NCBI RefSeq assembly: GCF_964656455.1
Contig: NC_135717.1
Coordinates: 151,207,793-151,271,792, forward strand
Reading direction: 5' to 3'
Source: Halichoerus grypus
Taxonomy: Eukaryota; Chordata; Mammalia; Carnivora; Phocidae
DNA: 64,000 nt
Shown here: positions 54,135 to 64,000 of the stretch, piece by piece
Position numbering within the stretch: position 1 is the first letter of the stretch
How the letters are laid out: the number at the start of each line of letters is the position of its first letter
Made by a program: the position numbers and the translations under genes
Notes under the pieces: generated by a model
What the model saw: the letters and a program-made list of their open reading frames with translations, nothing else
Databases searched by the model: none
What the model was told of the DNA's origin: nothing

Positions 54135-54575
54135 CCTAAAGTCACACTGACAATCAGAGGGGGAAGCAAGACGGCACTCAGTGTCCTGATCCACAGCCCA
54201 GCAATCTCCCCGTAGCTACCGACTCCTCTTCTTCTGCTATGAGAGGCAAGAGGAGGGGAAAGAGCACTCGAGCCATAAGGGTGGGGTAAGCAGGGGCCAC
54301 AGCACTGCCGTTCCCTGGGAATCTGGGACATTACCCCCCACTCTTTCCCTGACTTACTGTGCAGCTAGTCATCCCTATTTCTGTTTCTCCACCTGTTTAA
54401 ACCTTGATCTTCCAGGAGAACTGGCAGAATTCCGACTGGCAACACCTTGGAAACCCACACAGAAGGGTGCCATCCAAGAAGCTTTTCTGAGACTGATTTA
54501 AAGGTACCCCTGTGTAGAAAACAAGAGTGTCATGTTCTCGATTTAGTGCCATGCCAGGAAGAGGAGTGCCGTGGG
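54135..54575. other. No recognised feature
   Basis: Moderate-GC unique-looking sequence. Frames near 54397-54724 are opposite-strand overlaps without domain. Confidence 0.4.
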
Positions 54576-54579
54576 GAGC

Positions 54580-54695
54580 AATGCAAAAGGGATCAAAAAG
54601 GTGGCTTCTGGTCCCAGCTCTTTCCCATCTGCCTTTGTGGCAGCTCTCTGATCTAGAAGCAGTTTCCCCATCCAATGAAGGGATTAAAATATGTC
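54580..54695 (+). mobile_element. MIR fragment, sense
   Basis: 'ggcttctggtcccagctc', 'agctctctgatctagaagcag' and 'tttccccatccaatgaaggg' match MIR. Confidence 0.65.
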
Positions 54696-54929
54696 GCTGC
54701 ATCCGGGCTTGGACTCACCTGTGACCTCTGTCCAAGGGGCCCTGTCACTGGTCATCAAAAACCCAAACCCCACCTTTCCTCCAATCCCCAGCTCGCTCAC
54801 TAGTCCTTATTTTCTTCAGTGATAGGAGGTTATGCTTATGGAGGCCTTTATTCTTAAGAGATGCACCCTGAAGTATTAGGAATGGAGTGTCGTGATATTT
54901 GTAACTTACTCCCAAATGGTTCTCAAAAT

Positions 54930-54976
54930 CATATACTATGTATATTACATATACACATATACATGTATGCATAGAT
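54930..54976 (+). repeat. AT-rich (TATACA)-type tract
   Basis: Short alternating 'tatattacatatacacatat' region beside an L1 end. Confidence 0.7.
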
Positions 54977-55009
54977 TCTCATACATAGAGGGAAAACAAA
55001 TCTACCAAG

Positions 55010-55115
55010 TTATTGCTGAGAGTTGAATCTTATTGAAGGGTATATGGCTGTTCATTTTATGACTCTTTCCACTTTTCTGTATGCTTGAAATTTTTTAAAG
55101 TCCGATGTTGGAGAG
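55010..55115 (+). mobile_element. L1M 3' end, sense
   Basis: 'ggctgttcattttatgac', 'ttccacttttctgtatgcttg' and 'aaattttttaaag' match the sense L1M terminal phrase also seen near 11270. Confidence 0.6.
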
Positions 55116-55129
55116 AAAAACAGCTCCAG

Positions 55130-55290
55130 CTCTGTCTCTTTCACAAAGCCTTTCCCAAATTAGCTGAAATAATTCCTCCAAATTCCCGCAGCACTTATGT
55201 ACTCTGTGTTTATCACTTTCTACCTTGTGTTATAGTTATTTAAGTGCTCGCATAGTGGGTCATAAAATTGCTAAGGCAATACTCAGCTAT
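55130..55290 (+). mobile_element. L2 LINE fragment, sense
   Basis: 'aaagcctttcccaaattagc', 'cccgcagcacttatgtac', 'tatcactttctaccttgtg' are sense L2 phrases. Confidence 0.65.
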
Positions 55291-55322
55291 GTGGAGAACA
55301 TTTGTTCTAAAACTGCTCTTTA

Positions 55323-55525
55323 GGGTGCCTGGGTGGCTCAGTTGGTTGGGCGACTGCCTTCGGCTCAGGTCATGATCCTGGAGTCCCGGAATCGAGTCCC
55401 GCATCGGGCTCCCTGCTCAGCAGGGAGTCTGCTTCTCCCTCTGACCCTCCCCCCTCTCATGTGCTCTCTCTCTCGTTCTCTCTCTCTCAAATTAAAAAAA
55501 AAAAATCTTTAAAAAAAATAAAAAA
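55323..55525 (+). mobile_element. CanSINE, young-looking, sense
   Basis: 'gcgactgcc...cctggagtcccgg' type, matching the elements at 6874 and 32211. Perfect 15-bp target duplication taaaactgctcttta at 55308-55322 and 55526-55540. Two separate A-rich tail segments. Confidence 0.98.
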
Positions 55526-55540
55526 TAAAACTGCTCTTTA

Positions 55541-56039
55541 TTTAGTCTCCAACTTCTCTGTTCCTCCTCACAAGACCCCACGTGGCTGGAAGAGGGAAAA
55601 AACCAAAGTAAATTTTAGCCCAATCTCGTCATCTCAGATTGATCATAGAATTTAAATAGTCGCTTTAGGTAACTCAGTCCTGTTTGGACAGAAGCTGGGC
55701 CCTGAGCTCTGCTCCCCCCTGATTCCCCAGGATGGCATTTGGGAACTGACTGGGTTCGGGAGACATCCCGGGAAGGGGTCCCCAAGATCAGCTTATAAAA
55801 CTGGCTAGTGATATTATACCCGTGATGCAAATGCTAACGCCGCATCTGGTAATAAGGTCCTTGAGTGATGTGTCAGTGTTCCGAGAAGCAGTCATTGCTG
55901 TTGCTGGAGGAGCTGGGCAGTGCTCCGTACTTACAGGTTCTTCCTAAATATCTGGGTCCACCATCTCTCTGGTCTGTTGTTCCTACCTCCACATTGTGAC
56001 TTCTGCTTTCATCACTCACCAAAATGTCACAAAGTGATA
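55541..56039. other. No recognised feature
   Basis: Unique-looking sequence. Confidence 0.4.
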
Positions 56040-56150
56040 AATAATAATTTGATACTAATAATTACTAATGGACTGAGTGCCAAGCTCTTTGCATGTAATA
56101 TCTCATTTAATCCTCAGAGCAACCAGATGAGTCAGTACAGAATTATCTTC
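56040..56150 (-). mobile_element. MIR fragment, antisense
   Basis: 'gactgagtgccaagctctttgcatg', 'taatatctcatttaatcctcagagc' are diagnostic of antisense MIR. Confidence 0.8.
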
Positions 56151-56159
56151 TAAGGACAA

Positions 56160-56435
56160 CCAGTGGTCTCTTCACTGCCTGATTGTTGACTTCACCTTTT
56201 CTCCAAACTCTGCGGCAATAGATATCGCATGCCACGCTGTCTTGGAAACTCCCATTTGCTGTGACCTCCTAAGTTACCTAGCCCACCGCTTCCTCTCCAG
56301 CCCTATCATTTTACTTCCTTCCAGTTCAGCCCAGTTCCTTCCATTCCAGCAAGTCCTGTAAGTTTTCTGGCCATCCCACCTTTTTCAATCACCTTCTATG
56401 TTCCCTCCAGGGTCCATCATGCCCCTTCAAGGGGC
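56160..56435 (+). mobile_element. Possible L2-like remnant, sense
   Basis: Pyrimidine-rich text ('tcttcactgcctgattg', 'ccgcttcctctccagcc') resembles L2 3' half but lacks a decisive phrase. Confidence 0.3.
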
Positions 56436-56439
56436 CAAC

Positions 56440-56570
56440 TTGTGTTCATTCAACACACTTTATTGAGCGCTGCTTTGTGCTCAAGCCCGTTGTCCTCAGT
56501 CCAAGAAAGACAAGGCTGAGAGAAAGAAAGGCAGGCCCAGTCCCCACCATCATGGGCTCTGCCGTGACTG
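56440..56570 (-). mobile_element. L2 3' end, antisense
   Basis: 'ttcattcaacacactttattgagcgctgctttgtgc' is the antisense L2/MIR-type terminus, followed by 'ggcccagtccccaccatc'. Confidence 0.65.
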
Positions 56571-56734
56571 TCTGTCTGGGCTTCCATCTTGTCCCAGTTA
56601 TTCAAGCAAGAAACCATCTTCCCGGCACCTCCTTCCAAGGCTGTGTGCTCTCTGTATCACCCATTTGACACTTACCAAGTACAGCTTTGTGGACTTATTC
56701 GTCCTATTCGGGGACTGTTTATTCAGGGTAATCA

Positions 56735-56960
56735 TCATAACACCAGTACTTTTACAGACCGAGTGTCTCCTCTACGCCAGGCACTCCTTCTATTCACACA
56801 GTCTCTAGTTCTCTCACCAATACTGCCTGAAAGGGGCAATTTATCTCTTGGTACTAATGCAGCACTCCAGGTTCAGAGATGATAAGTAACCTGCCCAAGG
56901 CCACATAATTAGTAAGTGGCATGATCAGTGGGAGAATCAGGACCCCTGGCTCCAAAGGAT
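56735..56960 (-). mobile_element. MIR SINE, antisense
   Basis: 'gtgtctcctctacgccaggc', 'gttcagagatgataagtaacctgcccaaggcc', 'acataattagtaagtgg', 'aatcaggacccctggctcc'. Well preserved. Confidence 0.88.
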
Positions 56961-57029
56961 CTCTCCAGGCTGAGCTGTTGACTTTCTTGTGGCATCATGT
57001 GCTGAGGTAGTGAACAGCCAGTGATGGGT

Positions 57030-57245
57030 GAGGCAGGGAAGTGTGAGTTAGATTTGCATTCAAGTTCCAGCTAGAGCGCTTACTGGAGATATGACTTTAG
57101 GCAAATTCCTGAACCTCTTTGTATCTTAGTATCCTTGTTTTAAAATTACCATTGCAAAAATTAAGCAAAGCCACTCACCTCACAAGGATTATATGAATGA
57201 GAAACACCTAGCAAAGCACCAGGTATTATCACAGGCTCTTTCCCA
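57030..57245 (+). mobile_element. MIR SINE, sense
   Basis: 'gattTgcattcaagttcc', 'tttaggcaaattcctgaacc', 'tctttgtatcttagtatcc', 'cacctcacaaggattatatg', 'gcaaagcaccaggtatt'. Confidence 0.82.
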
Positions 57246-57729
57246 TCTCCCTTTGTTGATGAAGATCATTTAAAACGCTGTCATGTCCCTTATTGTGGCT
57301 GGAATAAATGCCTAAGTGTGATGTTAAGAAATATCTGCAAGCAGGCCTTTCAAGGATCTGCGAGGATATTAAAGAGGCAGGGACTGACCCAGTGTGGTAG
57401 AGGCGGTCCAGTTGAGAGGAGATGGAAAAGCAATCCAGAAACCAGGCAATGGGAGGGAGGTGTTGCCATTCCTTTTGTTAGGGAAGGTTTTCCAAGGCAC
57501 AGCCCCTGAAGCTTTTGTGTGTCAAAAGCATTTTAAATGCTTACCACAGGTGCGCTCAGATGAGACTCCTTCTGTGGCAAAGAAAGTGTGGGCTTATCAA
57601 AATGCTAATTGATATTGTTCAGAGGGAGTCTGGAGGCATCCGGAATAGAATCTTGCAAACAAGCTCAAAAGCCCACTCTTTTTCTTTCTCTATAAGCTGG
57701 CTACCCATTCCAGAACATAACATAGCTCA
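57246..57729. other. No recognised feature
   Basis: Unique-looking. Nested frames of 63-98 codons in different phases have no domain. Confidence 0.4.
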
Positions 57730-57935
57730 TAAACTAAACTTCCACACTTACGAAATCTTTACTAAGCGCTCTGAGAGATCTACATCTTCCACTTCATTAA
57801 TCCTTTTTTAAAAAGCCCTATGAGGTAGAGATTATTGTTTTGTGTGTTGCAAGTGAGCAAACTGAAGCCCAGAGAGGCTACATATCTTGCACAAAGGTCA
57901 CACAGCTAGAATTATTGATGAGATTTGAGCTGATT
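57730..57935 (-). mobile_element. MIR SINE, antisense
   Basis: 'tactaagcgctctgag', 'tcattaatccttttttaaaaag', 'ccctatgaggtagagattattg', 'actgaagcccagagagg', 'gcacaaaggtcacacagctag'. Full-length type. Confidence 0.9.
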
Positions 57936-57937
57936 CA

Positions 57938-58005
57938 TCTACTGATTCAATAAATATTTGTTGAGTGACTACTATGTGCCAGGTCTCTATGATTTGAAAG
58001 TTAAT
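57938..58005 (-). mobile_element. L2 3' terminus, antisense
   Basis: 'gattcaataaatatttgttgagtgactactatgtgccagg' is the L2 end in reverse complement, directly abutting the MIR. Confidence 0.8.
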
Positions 58006-58394
58006 GTTCTTCCTACCATCTAAGTCTTCCTAATAAAATACATGATATAATAGGGATCCCGAACATTGACAACATTCTGTCAAAAAGTGAAAGCAGTTTG
58101 GCCAGAACATGATATGCTCATGGCTCAGGAAAGATAATCAGGCTGGTTGGCCTGGCCGGGTTAGTGTCCGCATGCCTGGGCACTACTCCATGTGCGTCCT
58201 TCTCCAAGCTGGATGCTTACAGAGAGTGGTCCAAGTGCCATTCTCAGACAAGGGTATGTGAGTATCTGCGCTCAACTGCTTATCAAACTTGATGAGGATG
58301 ATACACTTCAAGACGTTTATTTATTAGAAATTTGGAAAGAGGCAAAGATTGGTGCACACAACTCACTAAAAGAGGGAAAATCCAATTGGAACAG
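58006..58394. other. No recognised feature
   Basis: Unique-looking sequence. Confidence 0.4.
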
Positions 58395-58610
58395 CGCCTA
58401 CCTTTGTTTAAGGCAGGATCCTGTTCAGTGTACTGTAACATAAATGCTGCCATTTTAGCCTCATACAAGCTTGTGAGATCTAGAAGGTGATGGCGATTGT
58501 ACCCATTCCCAAGGAAACTGAGTTTCAAGTTGTAAAGGTCACCAGTACTTTAGAAGTGTCCAAGTTTCCATGTCTACTTAATGGCAGAACCAGGATTTGA
58601 AATTAAGTTC
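58395..58610 (-). mobile_element. MIR SINE, antisense
   Basis: 'gtacccattcccaaggaaactgag', 'gtaaaggtcaccagtac', 'atggcagaaccaggatttg'. Confidence 0.75.
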
Positions 58611-58644
58611 TTTCTGCTCCTTCCGGTATGCCGTCGGCATTGGT

Positions 58645-58985
58645 CAGGATGAGTTAGGTTAGGCTGCAGTAACAAATGGCCTTCAGATCTCAGGGGCTCA
58701 CCAAAATCAAGCTTGATTTCTTACCCACATTCCGTGGCAGCTGTGGCTTTGATCGATTTTGTGTTTCTGGCAGGACCCAGCTGTCAAAGCTGCCTCTACC
58801 TGGAACTTAGCCACTCATGTAGCAGAGTGGAAAGCAAGAGTGGTGGACCCCACACTGGCTCTAGAAGCCCCTGATAGAAACTGTCATCCTCAGTTCATTG
58901 GCCAAAGCAAGTCACGTGGCCTTATCCACATACAATATCACAGAGATGTGTTACCTTCCACAGGAAGGGGCCCCAAATAGAAATA
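58645..58985 (-). mobile_element. Ancient interspersed repeat, family B, antisense
   Basis: 'taggctgcagtaacaaatgg', 'ctcaggggctcaccaaaa', 'cattggccaaagcaagtcacgtggcc'. LTR-like, same family as 46870-47204. Confidence 0.5.
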
Positions 58986-59667
58986 AAAACATTCCAATTT
59001 ATATTAAGATAGTAATGTGTGAAGTCATCTTGAGCCTCCTTGCCTTGTTCCATGAAAGTATTCTTTAACAAATGTGATTCTGATTAAGAAATATTTCAGG
59101 TATAATCAGCCAAGCAGTCATCTTAAAAAATGGAAAAATTAAATAATGAAATGAATTTAGTATTAAACAAGCAACAATTCTAAAACATGCCTATTGAGCA
59201 TGAAACCTGCATTTGCAAAGAAAGCAACTTTCACTCTGGGAATAAACTTTCCATTTCTGGCAGGAAAATTGAATAACAGCACTGAAGTTATCCTGTGAAT
59301 GGGCGTCAGGGTGTCATATCTGAATGTGTAATGAGTACACATTGGCAGAAACCCCCTTTGCCACATGACTTCAAAACAAACACCAGTCAGTAGGGAACTA
59401 CCAGCTGTGCTGAGTAGAAAAAAAAAAAGTGCACTCACACCCCCTCCGTCCATGAAGCAAAAATCCCCTCCGAAATCACCACCTCCAAGAATGCAGGGGC
59501 ACAAGTGGATTCTCACACGTGTTCAAGTACAAAACCCCACCCCTGGAAAGTCCTCCAGGCAAAGCCATTTAAATAAAGTTCAGAGGAAGACAGAAGTAGG
59601 ACATGAAACAGAGTTCAGGCATTCACAGAATTTTGCCTTCCCTTAAAATCAACTGGCAGCTTAAAAA
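58986..59667. other. Repeat-poor stretch
   Basis: 59170-59400 has no transposon motif ('gcatgaaacctgcatttgc', 'ggcaggaaaattgaataac') and may be conserved. The 117-codon antisense frame (59163-59516) is not supported by any domain. Confidence 0.35.
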
Positions 59668-59684
59668 GAAAAAAAAAAAAAAAG
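59668..59684 (+). repeat. A-run
   Basis: About 15-17 A with one G, no retroposon body recognised on either side. Confidence 0.8.
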
Positions 59685-59878
59685 AGAGCATTTCACAAGA
59701 GTTTAAAGAAGCTGATTTTTAACGTTGGCTGATTTATAATGTCCCTTACAATTCTAAGATCTTATGATTCTGTAAGTTTCTGTGATGATGAGAAGCAAAT
59801 CTATTTTCTTATCTAAGTATAAGAAAGAAAGGGAGAAGGATATGCTTTATATAATAAAATATATATAAAGGAAAAACA
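59685..59878. other. No recognised feature
   Basis: AT-rich. Confidence 0.4.
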
Positions 59879-59985
59879 CGAAAGAAAGAAAGAAAGAAAA
59901 GAAAGAAAGAAAGAAAAAGAAAGGAAGGAAGGAAGGAAGGAAGGAAGAAAAAAAGAAAGAAGAAAGAAAGAAGAAAGAAAGAAAA
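59879..59985 (+). repeat. Composite (GAAA)n-(GGAA)n-(GAAA)n array
   Basis: gaaa units, then six ggaa units (about 59924-59948), then gaaa/gaagaaa units. Purine-only for over 100 bases. The 95-codon antisense Phe/Ser/Leu frame across it is a repeat translation. Confidence 0.95.
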
Positions 59986-60924
59986 ATGTTCTAGAAAATA
60001 TAAAGCTTCTTGGGTTAGGCAATCTACGTATAAAATTATGTTCCTTAAAATTTTTTGGCATTGAGTCAGGACTTGATTTGTAGAAATGAGACTTCTCCAA
60101 TACCTCTTTTAGAGCCAGTGAGGAAAGGAGAAATGAACTGACTTAGATTGTTACCTTAGCCTTTTTGTAAAGGTCACCAAAGGGAAAGCCCATAAAGAAC
60201 CACGCTCTTTAGTCATTTACCAGTCTGAGACATTGTCCTAGGATAAAGGGGAATCATGATCGCATGTCACATTTTAGATTAAGTCATTAAACTGTCTTGT
60301 TTTTTTTCCCACGACTCTAAATATAATTCAAGTTGGAATGAGTCTGGATTATTAGGAATTGTTTCTAATTGTGCTTTTCCGAAGTGCTTAGATGTTAACT
60401 CTGAAATTTTACTATCATAATTGTTGCTAGTGAATCTCCACAACTGATATTTAAGTTTTAACGTAACTATTAAGTAACATTAGATCTCAGGTGCCAAAAC
60501 AGGATATCTGAGTGGAAGAAATTAAGGAAAAAGGAGAGATGGAAATATTAACACTTTCCTATCTTCTCTGACAACCAACTTGGTACGTGCTGCTTCTCTG
60601 ACTGCCTCCTGTAGAAAAAGTCAATAGGCATTGTGTGGAAGCTTTCCAGTCTACCTGGACATGAAGAACCTTCTGTAATAGTAATAGTGATAAGTAGTAC
60701 AAGAGAAACATCCACGAGAACAGAGTGGCTCATTTTGAGAAGAGAGGGTGGATTACGGTGTCACAGGATCAAAATGTTTTAAAGCGAGGGCTTGGGATCA
60801 ATGTGGGCTTGAACATAGCTTTCTTGTCTTCTGCAATTAATTCAGATTTCTCCTTGATTCCTGAATCAAATGGTTGATGGGGCCTTCAGGTCATAGTAGA
60901 AGTCAGTGAAACTACCCAATTAAT
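59986..60924. other. Repeat-poor stretch
   Basis: No named transposon. AT-rich with a T-run at 60300-60308. Confidence 0.4.
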
Positions 60925-61160
60925 TATTATATGTACACATACATATGACTCCATGTATATATACATATATATGCGGGGATATATGTAAATATATATGGAT
61001 GCATATACATATGTGTGTAATACCTATGTGTATGTGTATATATATACATACACCATATACACCCATACATATATGGATATATCCACAAACATATATGTGG
61101 AGATATATATATATACACATACATATATGAATATATGTGTGCACACACATTCATATATGT
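60925..61160 (+). repeat. (TATACA/TATATG)n low-complexity tract
   Basis: About 235 bp of alternating tatata, tacaca and tatgtg words with degenerate hexanucleotide periodicity. It generates frames on both strands rich in Ile/Tyr/Cys/His, which are not genes. Cruciform-prone. Confidence 0.92.
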
Positions 61161-61199
61161 ATTTAACTGATTATGGCACAGTCATTCATTGAATTTTTA

Positions 61200-62390
61200 A
61201 AAAAAAATAAACCCCAATCTTATACCAGCTACAAATATAAATGCCTTTTGGATTAAAGATAACTGTAAAAAAAATAAATACTTCCAAGAAAATCCAGCTT
61301 ATTATATGCATGTATATGTACAATCTGTAGATTGAAGGAGACTTTCTTGACCTAGGCATTTCTTGATCAGATGGAGAAGCTATAAAGAAAAAATAGACAT
61401 TATCATATACGAATTTAAAACTTTTTTTTTGGCAAAAGAAAGATTCCATAACAAGTTCAGTAGACAAATGATAGGTCCCAAAATATTTGTACTATAGATG
61501 ACAGTCACTTTTTTTGTTTCTTTTTACAAATCAACAAAGATAGACAAATGAACTCATGGAAATATGAATAAAGAATTAGAATAGGCAATTCACAGAGGAG
61601 CAAACCCAAATGACCAATAAGCAAACGAAAATATGTTCACAATAAATCATACTCAGGGAAATGCAAATTAAAGTAACAATAATGTCTCCTTTTATGCCCA
61701 TCAGACTAGCAAAAATGGAAATGATCAGTAACCTCTATTGGGTTACTGGGTTACCATGAAATGGGTGCTCACATAGTGCTGAGAAAAATCCGACTGTTAA
61801 AACTGCTGTGACAAGCCATTTAGCAGCAAACACACACACAGAAATTAAACATATATGTGCCATTCAACGCGGCAATCACCTTGACACCTCTCAGATCACC
61901 AGTGCACCACGGCACGTGTCAAAGGACACTTAATGTCAGTGTTTATAGTAGCAAGAAAAGGAAAGGGGAGCAGGGATCAAAGTAAGTGAGGATCAGTGAG
62001 AACATTTACATAGATGACAGCTCACTCACACCACTGATTATCATGCAGCCATTCCACAAAATGAGTTACAGCTGAAAGCCCACTTTTGAAAGATTCCTAT
62101 ACAGTTACACTCTAAGTGAAAAAATAATAGTAAGACACAGAAAATGTGCATGATGCAGTGCTCCTAAGATGGACCATCACCACACCTCTCCCATGCTACA
62201 CGGTGCAGAGGGCTGTAGAGGGGAATGTGAAGGGGAAAGGAAAGGGAAGTTCAAGGTAAACATGAAGGAAAAAACAAGACTTTAAATAACAGATAAATAC
62301 CTGTGTGAGATAACATGTATGTATTTATGCAAAATTACATATATATACTGCATAGATGAAAAATTACAGAAAAGAAAAGCTATTTCAACA
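61200..62390 (+). mobile_element. L1M ORF2 3' half and 3' UTR, sense, fossil
   Basis: Recognisable old L1 order: 'gccttttggattaaagata', 'gactttcttgacctaggc', 'gcaattcacagaggagcaaac', 'caaatgaccaataagcaaacg', 'agggaaatgcaaattaaagtaac', 'gcccatcagactagcaaaaatgg', 'tcatgcagccattccac', 'tacactctaagtgaaaaaa'. Numerous frameshifts; no open frame. Probably 5'-truncated. Confidence 0.82.
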
Positions 62391-62399
62391 GCAAGCTCA

Positions 62400-62550
62400 A
62401 AGCATAATAATATTAATAATAATAAATAATAGAATATTTATTGAAGCCTCATTATCGACAGGCACTGTCCTAAGCATGTTTGACTTATTAATCCTCATAA
62501 CAACCTTACAATGGAGATATTAATATCTTTATTTTCATCCAAAAAAGAGC
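62400..62550 (-). mobile_element. MIR fragment, antisense
   Basis: 'taataataataaataatag', 'atttattgaagcctcattatc', 'gacaggcactgtcctaagc', 'ttaatcctcataacaacc'. Confidence 0.8.
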
Positions 62551-63879
62551 CCAACTTACTCCTCTATAACTGTAGAATGGAACATCTGAAAAATTCAAAT
62601 GAAATCAATCATCTCATTTGCTTCTTTAATGATCCTGGTCTGTTTACTTTAGTGTCTGCATCTAAAAGATGGAATTTAACAGGGTACCATAAATAAATCA
62701 ATATTGCCCAGCAAGCTAATGTTGGCGTGAGCCATCTAAATCAAGGGCAACTGTCTTCCTAATTAGCCACTTCCGTTGCTCATTGGTTCCACAAGGAAGC
62801 CCTGAACAATTCCTGCACGGTTCTACGCCCTGGGGATTTGTTGGTGGCCATGACAACCTCTAAGTGTTTGATAGCTTTGGGGTGGTGTCCTAGAGCATGT
62901 TGACCTCTTGTTCTGAAACTGGGTGAGAAAAATTATCTGGCCTTACTCTGACAACATCATGGGGCAAGCTTCCCGTCCTTCCTGAGAAAGGGGCAGTTTC
63001 TGGTGACATAGAAACTCCACCTGATCTGAACTGATCCATGGAACTGGACAGCCAAAGTGAACAGGCCACAGAAAAGTCCTTCATTGTGCAGCCCACCACT
63101 GGCACTCAACAAATCATTTCTTCGCTAGTGTTTTAGGGAGAAGGTAGGGGTTGCTAGCTTCTTCTTCTATTCTCGTAACTAATTTAAGCATTCTCTTATC
63201 TCCAGCCTTGATGAAGAAACACCAAGCATCAGAGCACCAGAGCAGCGATGTTCTTTATGTCCAAACACCACTGCCCCCCACTCCATGCGTCTCCATTCCC
63301 TTCTAAAACCCACTGTGCACAACCCCGCAGTGGGGTCAAAGTGTTAAAATAGAGACTGTGATTCAGATAAGGCTGCAGAAAGTGGCTAACGAATTTACTG
63401 AGGAAGTAAACACCACTGAGGAAGCCCTGAGCTGTGGTCCGGTCGGTCCCCTGAACTTGGATCCTAAATGAGACCCTGAATCTGTAAATACACAAATGAA
63501 GAAAGAGCTCCGGTGTCTCACAGCTCCATCTGTCTCGGAGCCAAGACTTTCAATCGCGCATGTGTGTTTTGCAGGCCCCTGGCTTTCCCCTCTCGTCCTG
63601 ACTTTGGCTGCCTCTCATGCGGTTTTTGGCAAGGTATGCTCCGGAGAGGCTGGAAAACTTTCCATCTAGTCACTCCCTTTGGTTAACTATTAGCAGCTCT
63701 GGTGAAAGCTGTTGGTAGGGCGTTGGAAACAACTATTTAAAGGGGTTTGAGTTCATTCATTTGGGGATTTCAGGAATCCTGTCCTCCAAACACTAAGATA
63801 ATATGAACAAAGGTGAAGCAACAAACTGAGAAATGATGTCTGCTCCCTTCTGGTCAAAGGAGGGAAGGTAACTCATAAC
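62551..63879. other. Repeat-poor end region
   Basis: About 1.3 kb without a named transposon. Antisense frames of 71 and 88 codons (62890-63105, 63229-63495) have no domain. Confidence 0.4.
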
Positions 63880-63884
63880 ACATG

Positions 63885-64000
63885 ACAAACTCAAACAAAG
63901 CTCTCTCTTGTTTAATCCCCGCATAACAACCTATAACATACACATGAGTATCTCTACTTGACAAAGTTAGAGACTTGAACCCAAAGTCCTTAAACTTTGC
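63885..64000 (-). mobile_element. MIR fragment, antisense, cut by window edge
   Basis: 'tgtttaatccccgcataacaacc', 'gagtatctctacttgac', 'agagacttgaacccaaag' resemble antisense MIR continuing beyond the window. Confidence 0.5.

Noticed and set aside
59813..60100. Phe/Ser/Leu-rich 95-codon frame resembling membrane segments
   Set aside because: Produced by the antisense of the (GAAA/GGAA)n array.
60920..61192. Cys/Tyr/Ile/His-rich frames on both strands, superficially like a small secreted peptide
   Set aside because: Translation of the TATACA/TATATG simple repeat.
61200..62390. Possible active L1 reverse transcriptase gene
   Set aside because: Heavily frameshifted fossil lacking an open frame and 5' end.

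Overview
This window is vertebrate, almost certainly mammalian, nuclear DNA. The clearest evidence is about 19 tRNA-Lys-derived CanSINEs, the SINE class restricted to carnivores, spread over a deep layer of MIR, L2, L1M, MLT1-type and hAT fossils shared by placental mammals. The best preserved CanSINEs read 'gcgactgccttcggctcagg...cctggagtcccgggatcgagtccc' or 'gcgtctgccttcggctcagg...cccagggtcctggg'. From memory these fit an arctoid caniform (mustelid, pinniped or relative) better than a dog or cat. I see no typical canid SINEC_Cf body and no bear-specific young subfamily. The taxon call is inference.

I find no protein-coding exon, no tRNA or rRNA gene, no CpG island and no CRISPR array. The longest open frames (147, 146 and 142 codons) are within chance expectation, overlap repeats or random sequence, and carry no recognisable domain. 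The window therefore reads as intergenic or deep intronic DNA, and what can be annotated is its repeat stratigraphy.

Layout. 1-9 kb: CanSINEs at 1044, 5625 and 6874, an hAT MITE, MIR and L2 pieces, a 19-G run, an antisense MLT1-type LTR and a repeat-free block at 8.2-8.7 kb. 9-20 kb: antisense CanSINE at 9121, a tandem of L1M 3' ends (10.3-11.3 kb), a repeat-poor block around 12.5 kb, an MLT1-type LTR inside L2-like sequence, a six-run G-quadruplex motif at 15.8 kb and a MER20. 20-29 kb: an L1 tail, an L1M 5'/ORF1-region fossil split by a CanSINE, and a long antisense L1M 3' end carrying a GGAA array. 29-36 kb: a MIR split by two opposed CanSINEs that used the same target site, and a solo LTR inserted next to L1 sequence. 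36-48 kb: repeat-poor blocks mixed with MIR, L2 and LTR-like repeats and a Z-DNA-like tract at 44.57 kb. 48-64 kb: a sense L2 3' end split by a CanSINE, a second MER20, many MIRs, (GAAA)n and TATACA-type simple repeats, a long L1M fossil at 61.2-62.4 kb and a quiet final 1.4 kb.

Repeat family names come from recalled consensus motifs and were not checked with a masking program. Boundaries of old elements are approximate, while CanSINE boundaries and target-site duplications were read directly. No previously undescribed gene system is visible. The most interesting items are nested and double insertions, non-B DNA motifs and repeat-free blocks that may be conserved regulatory elements.
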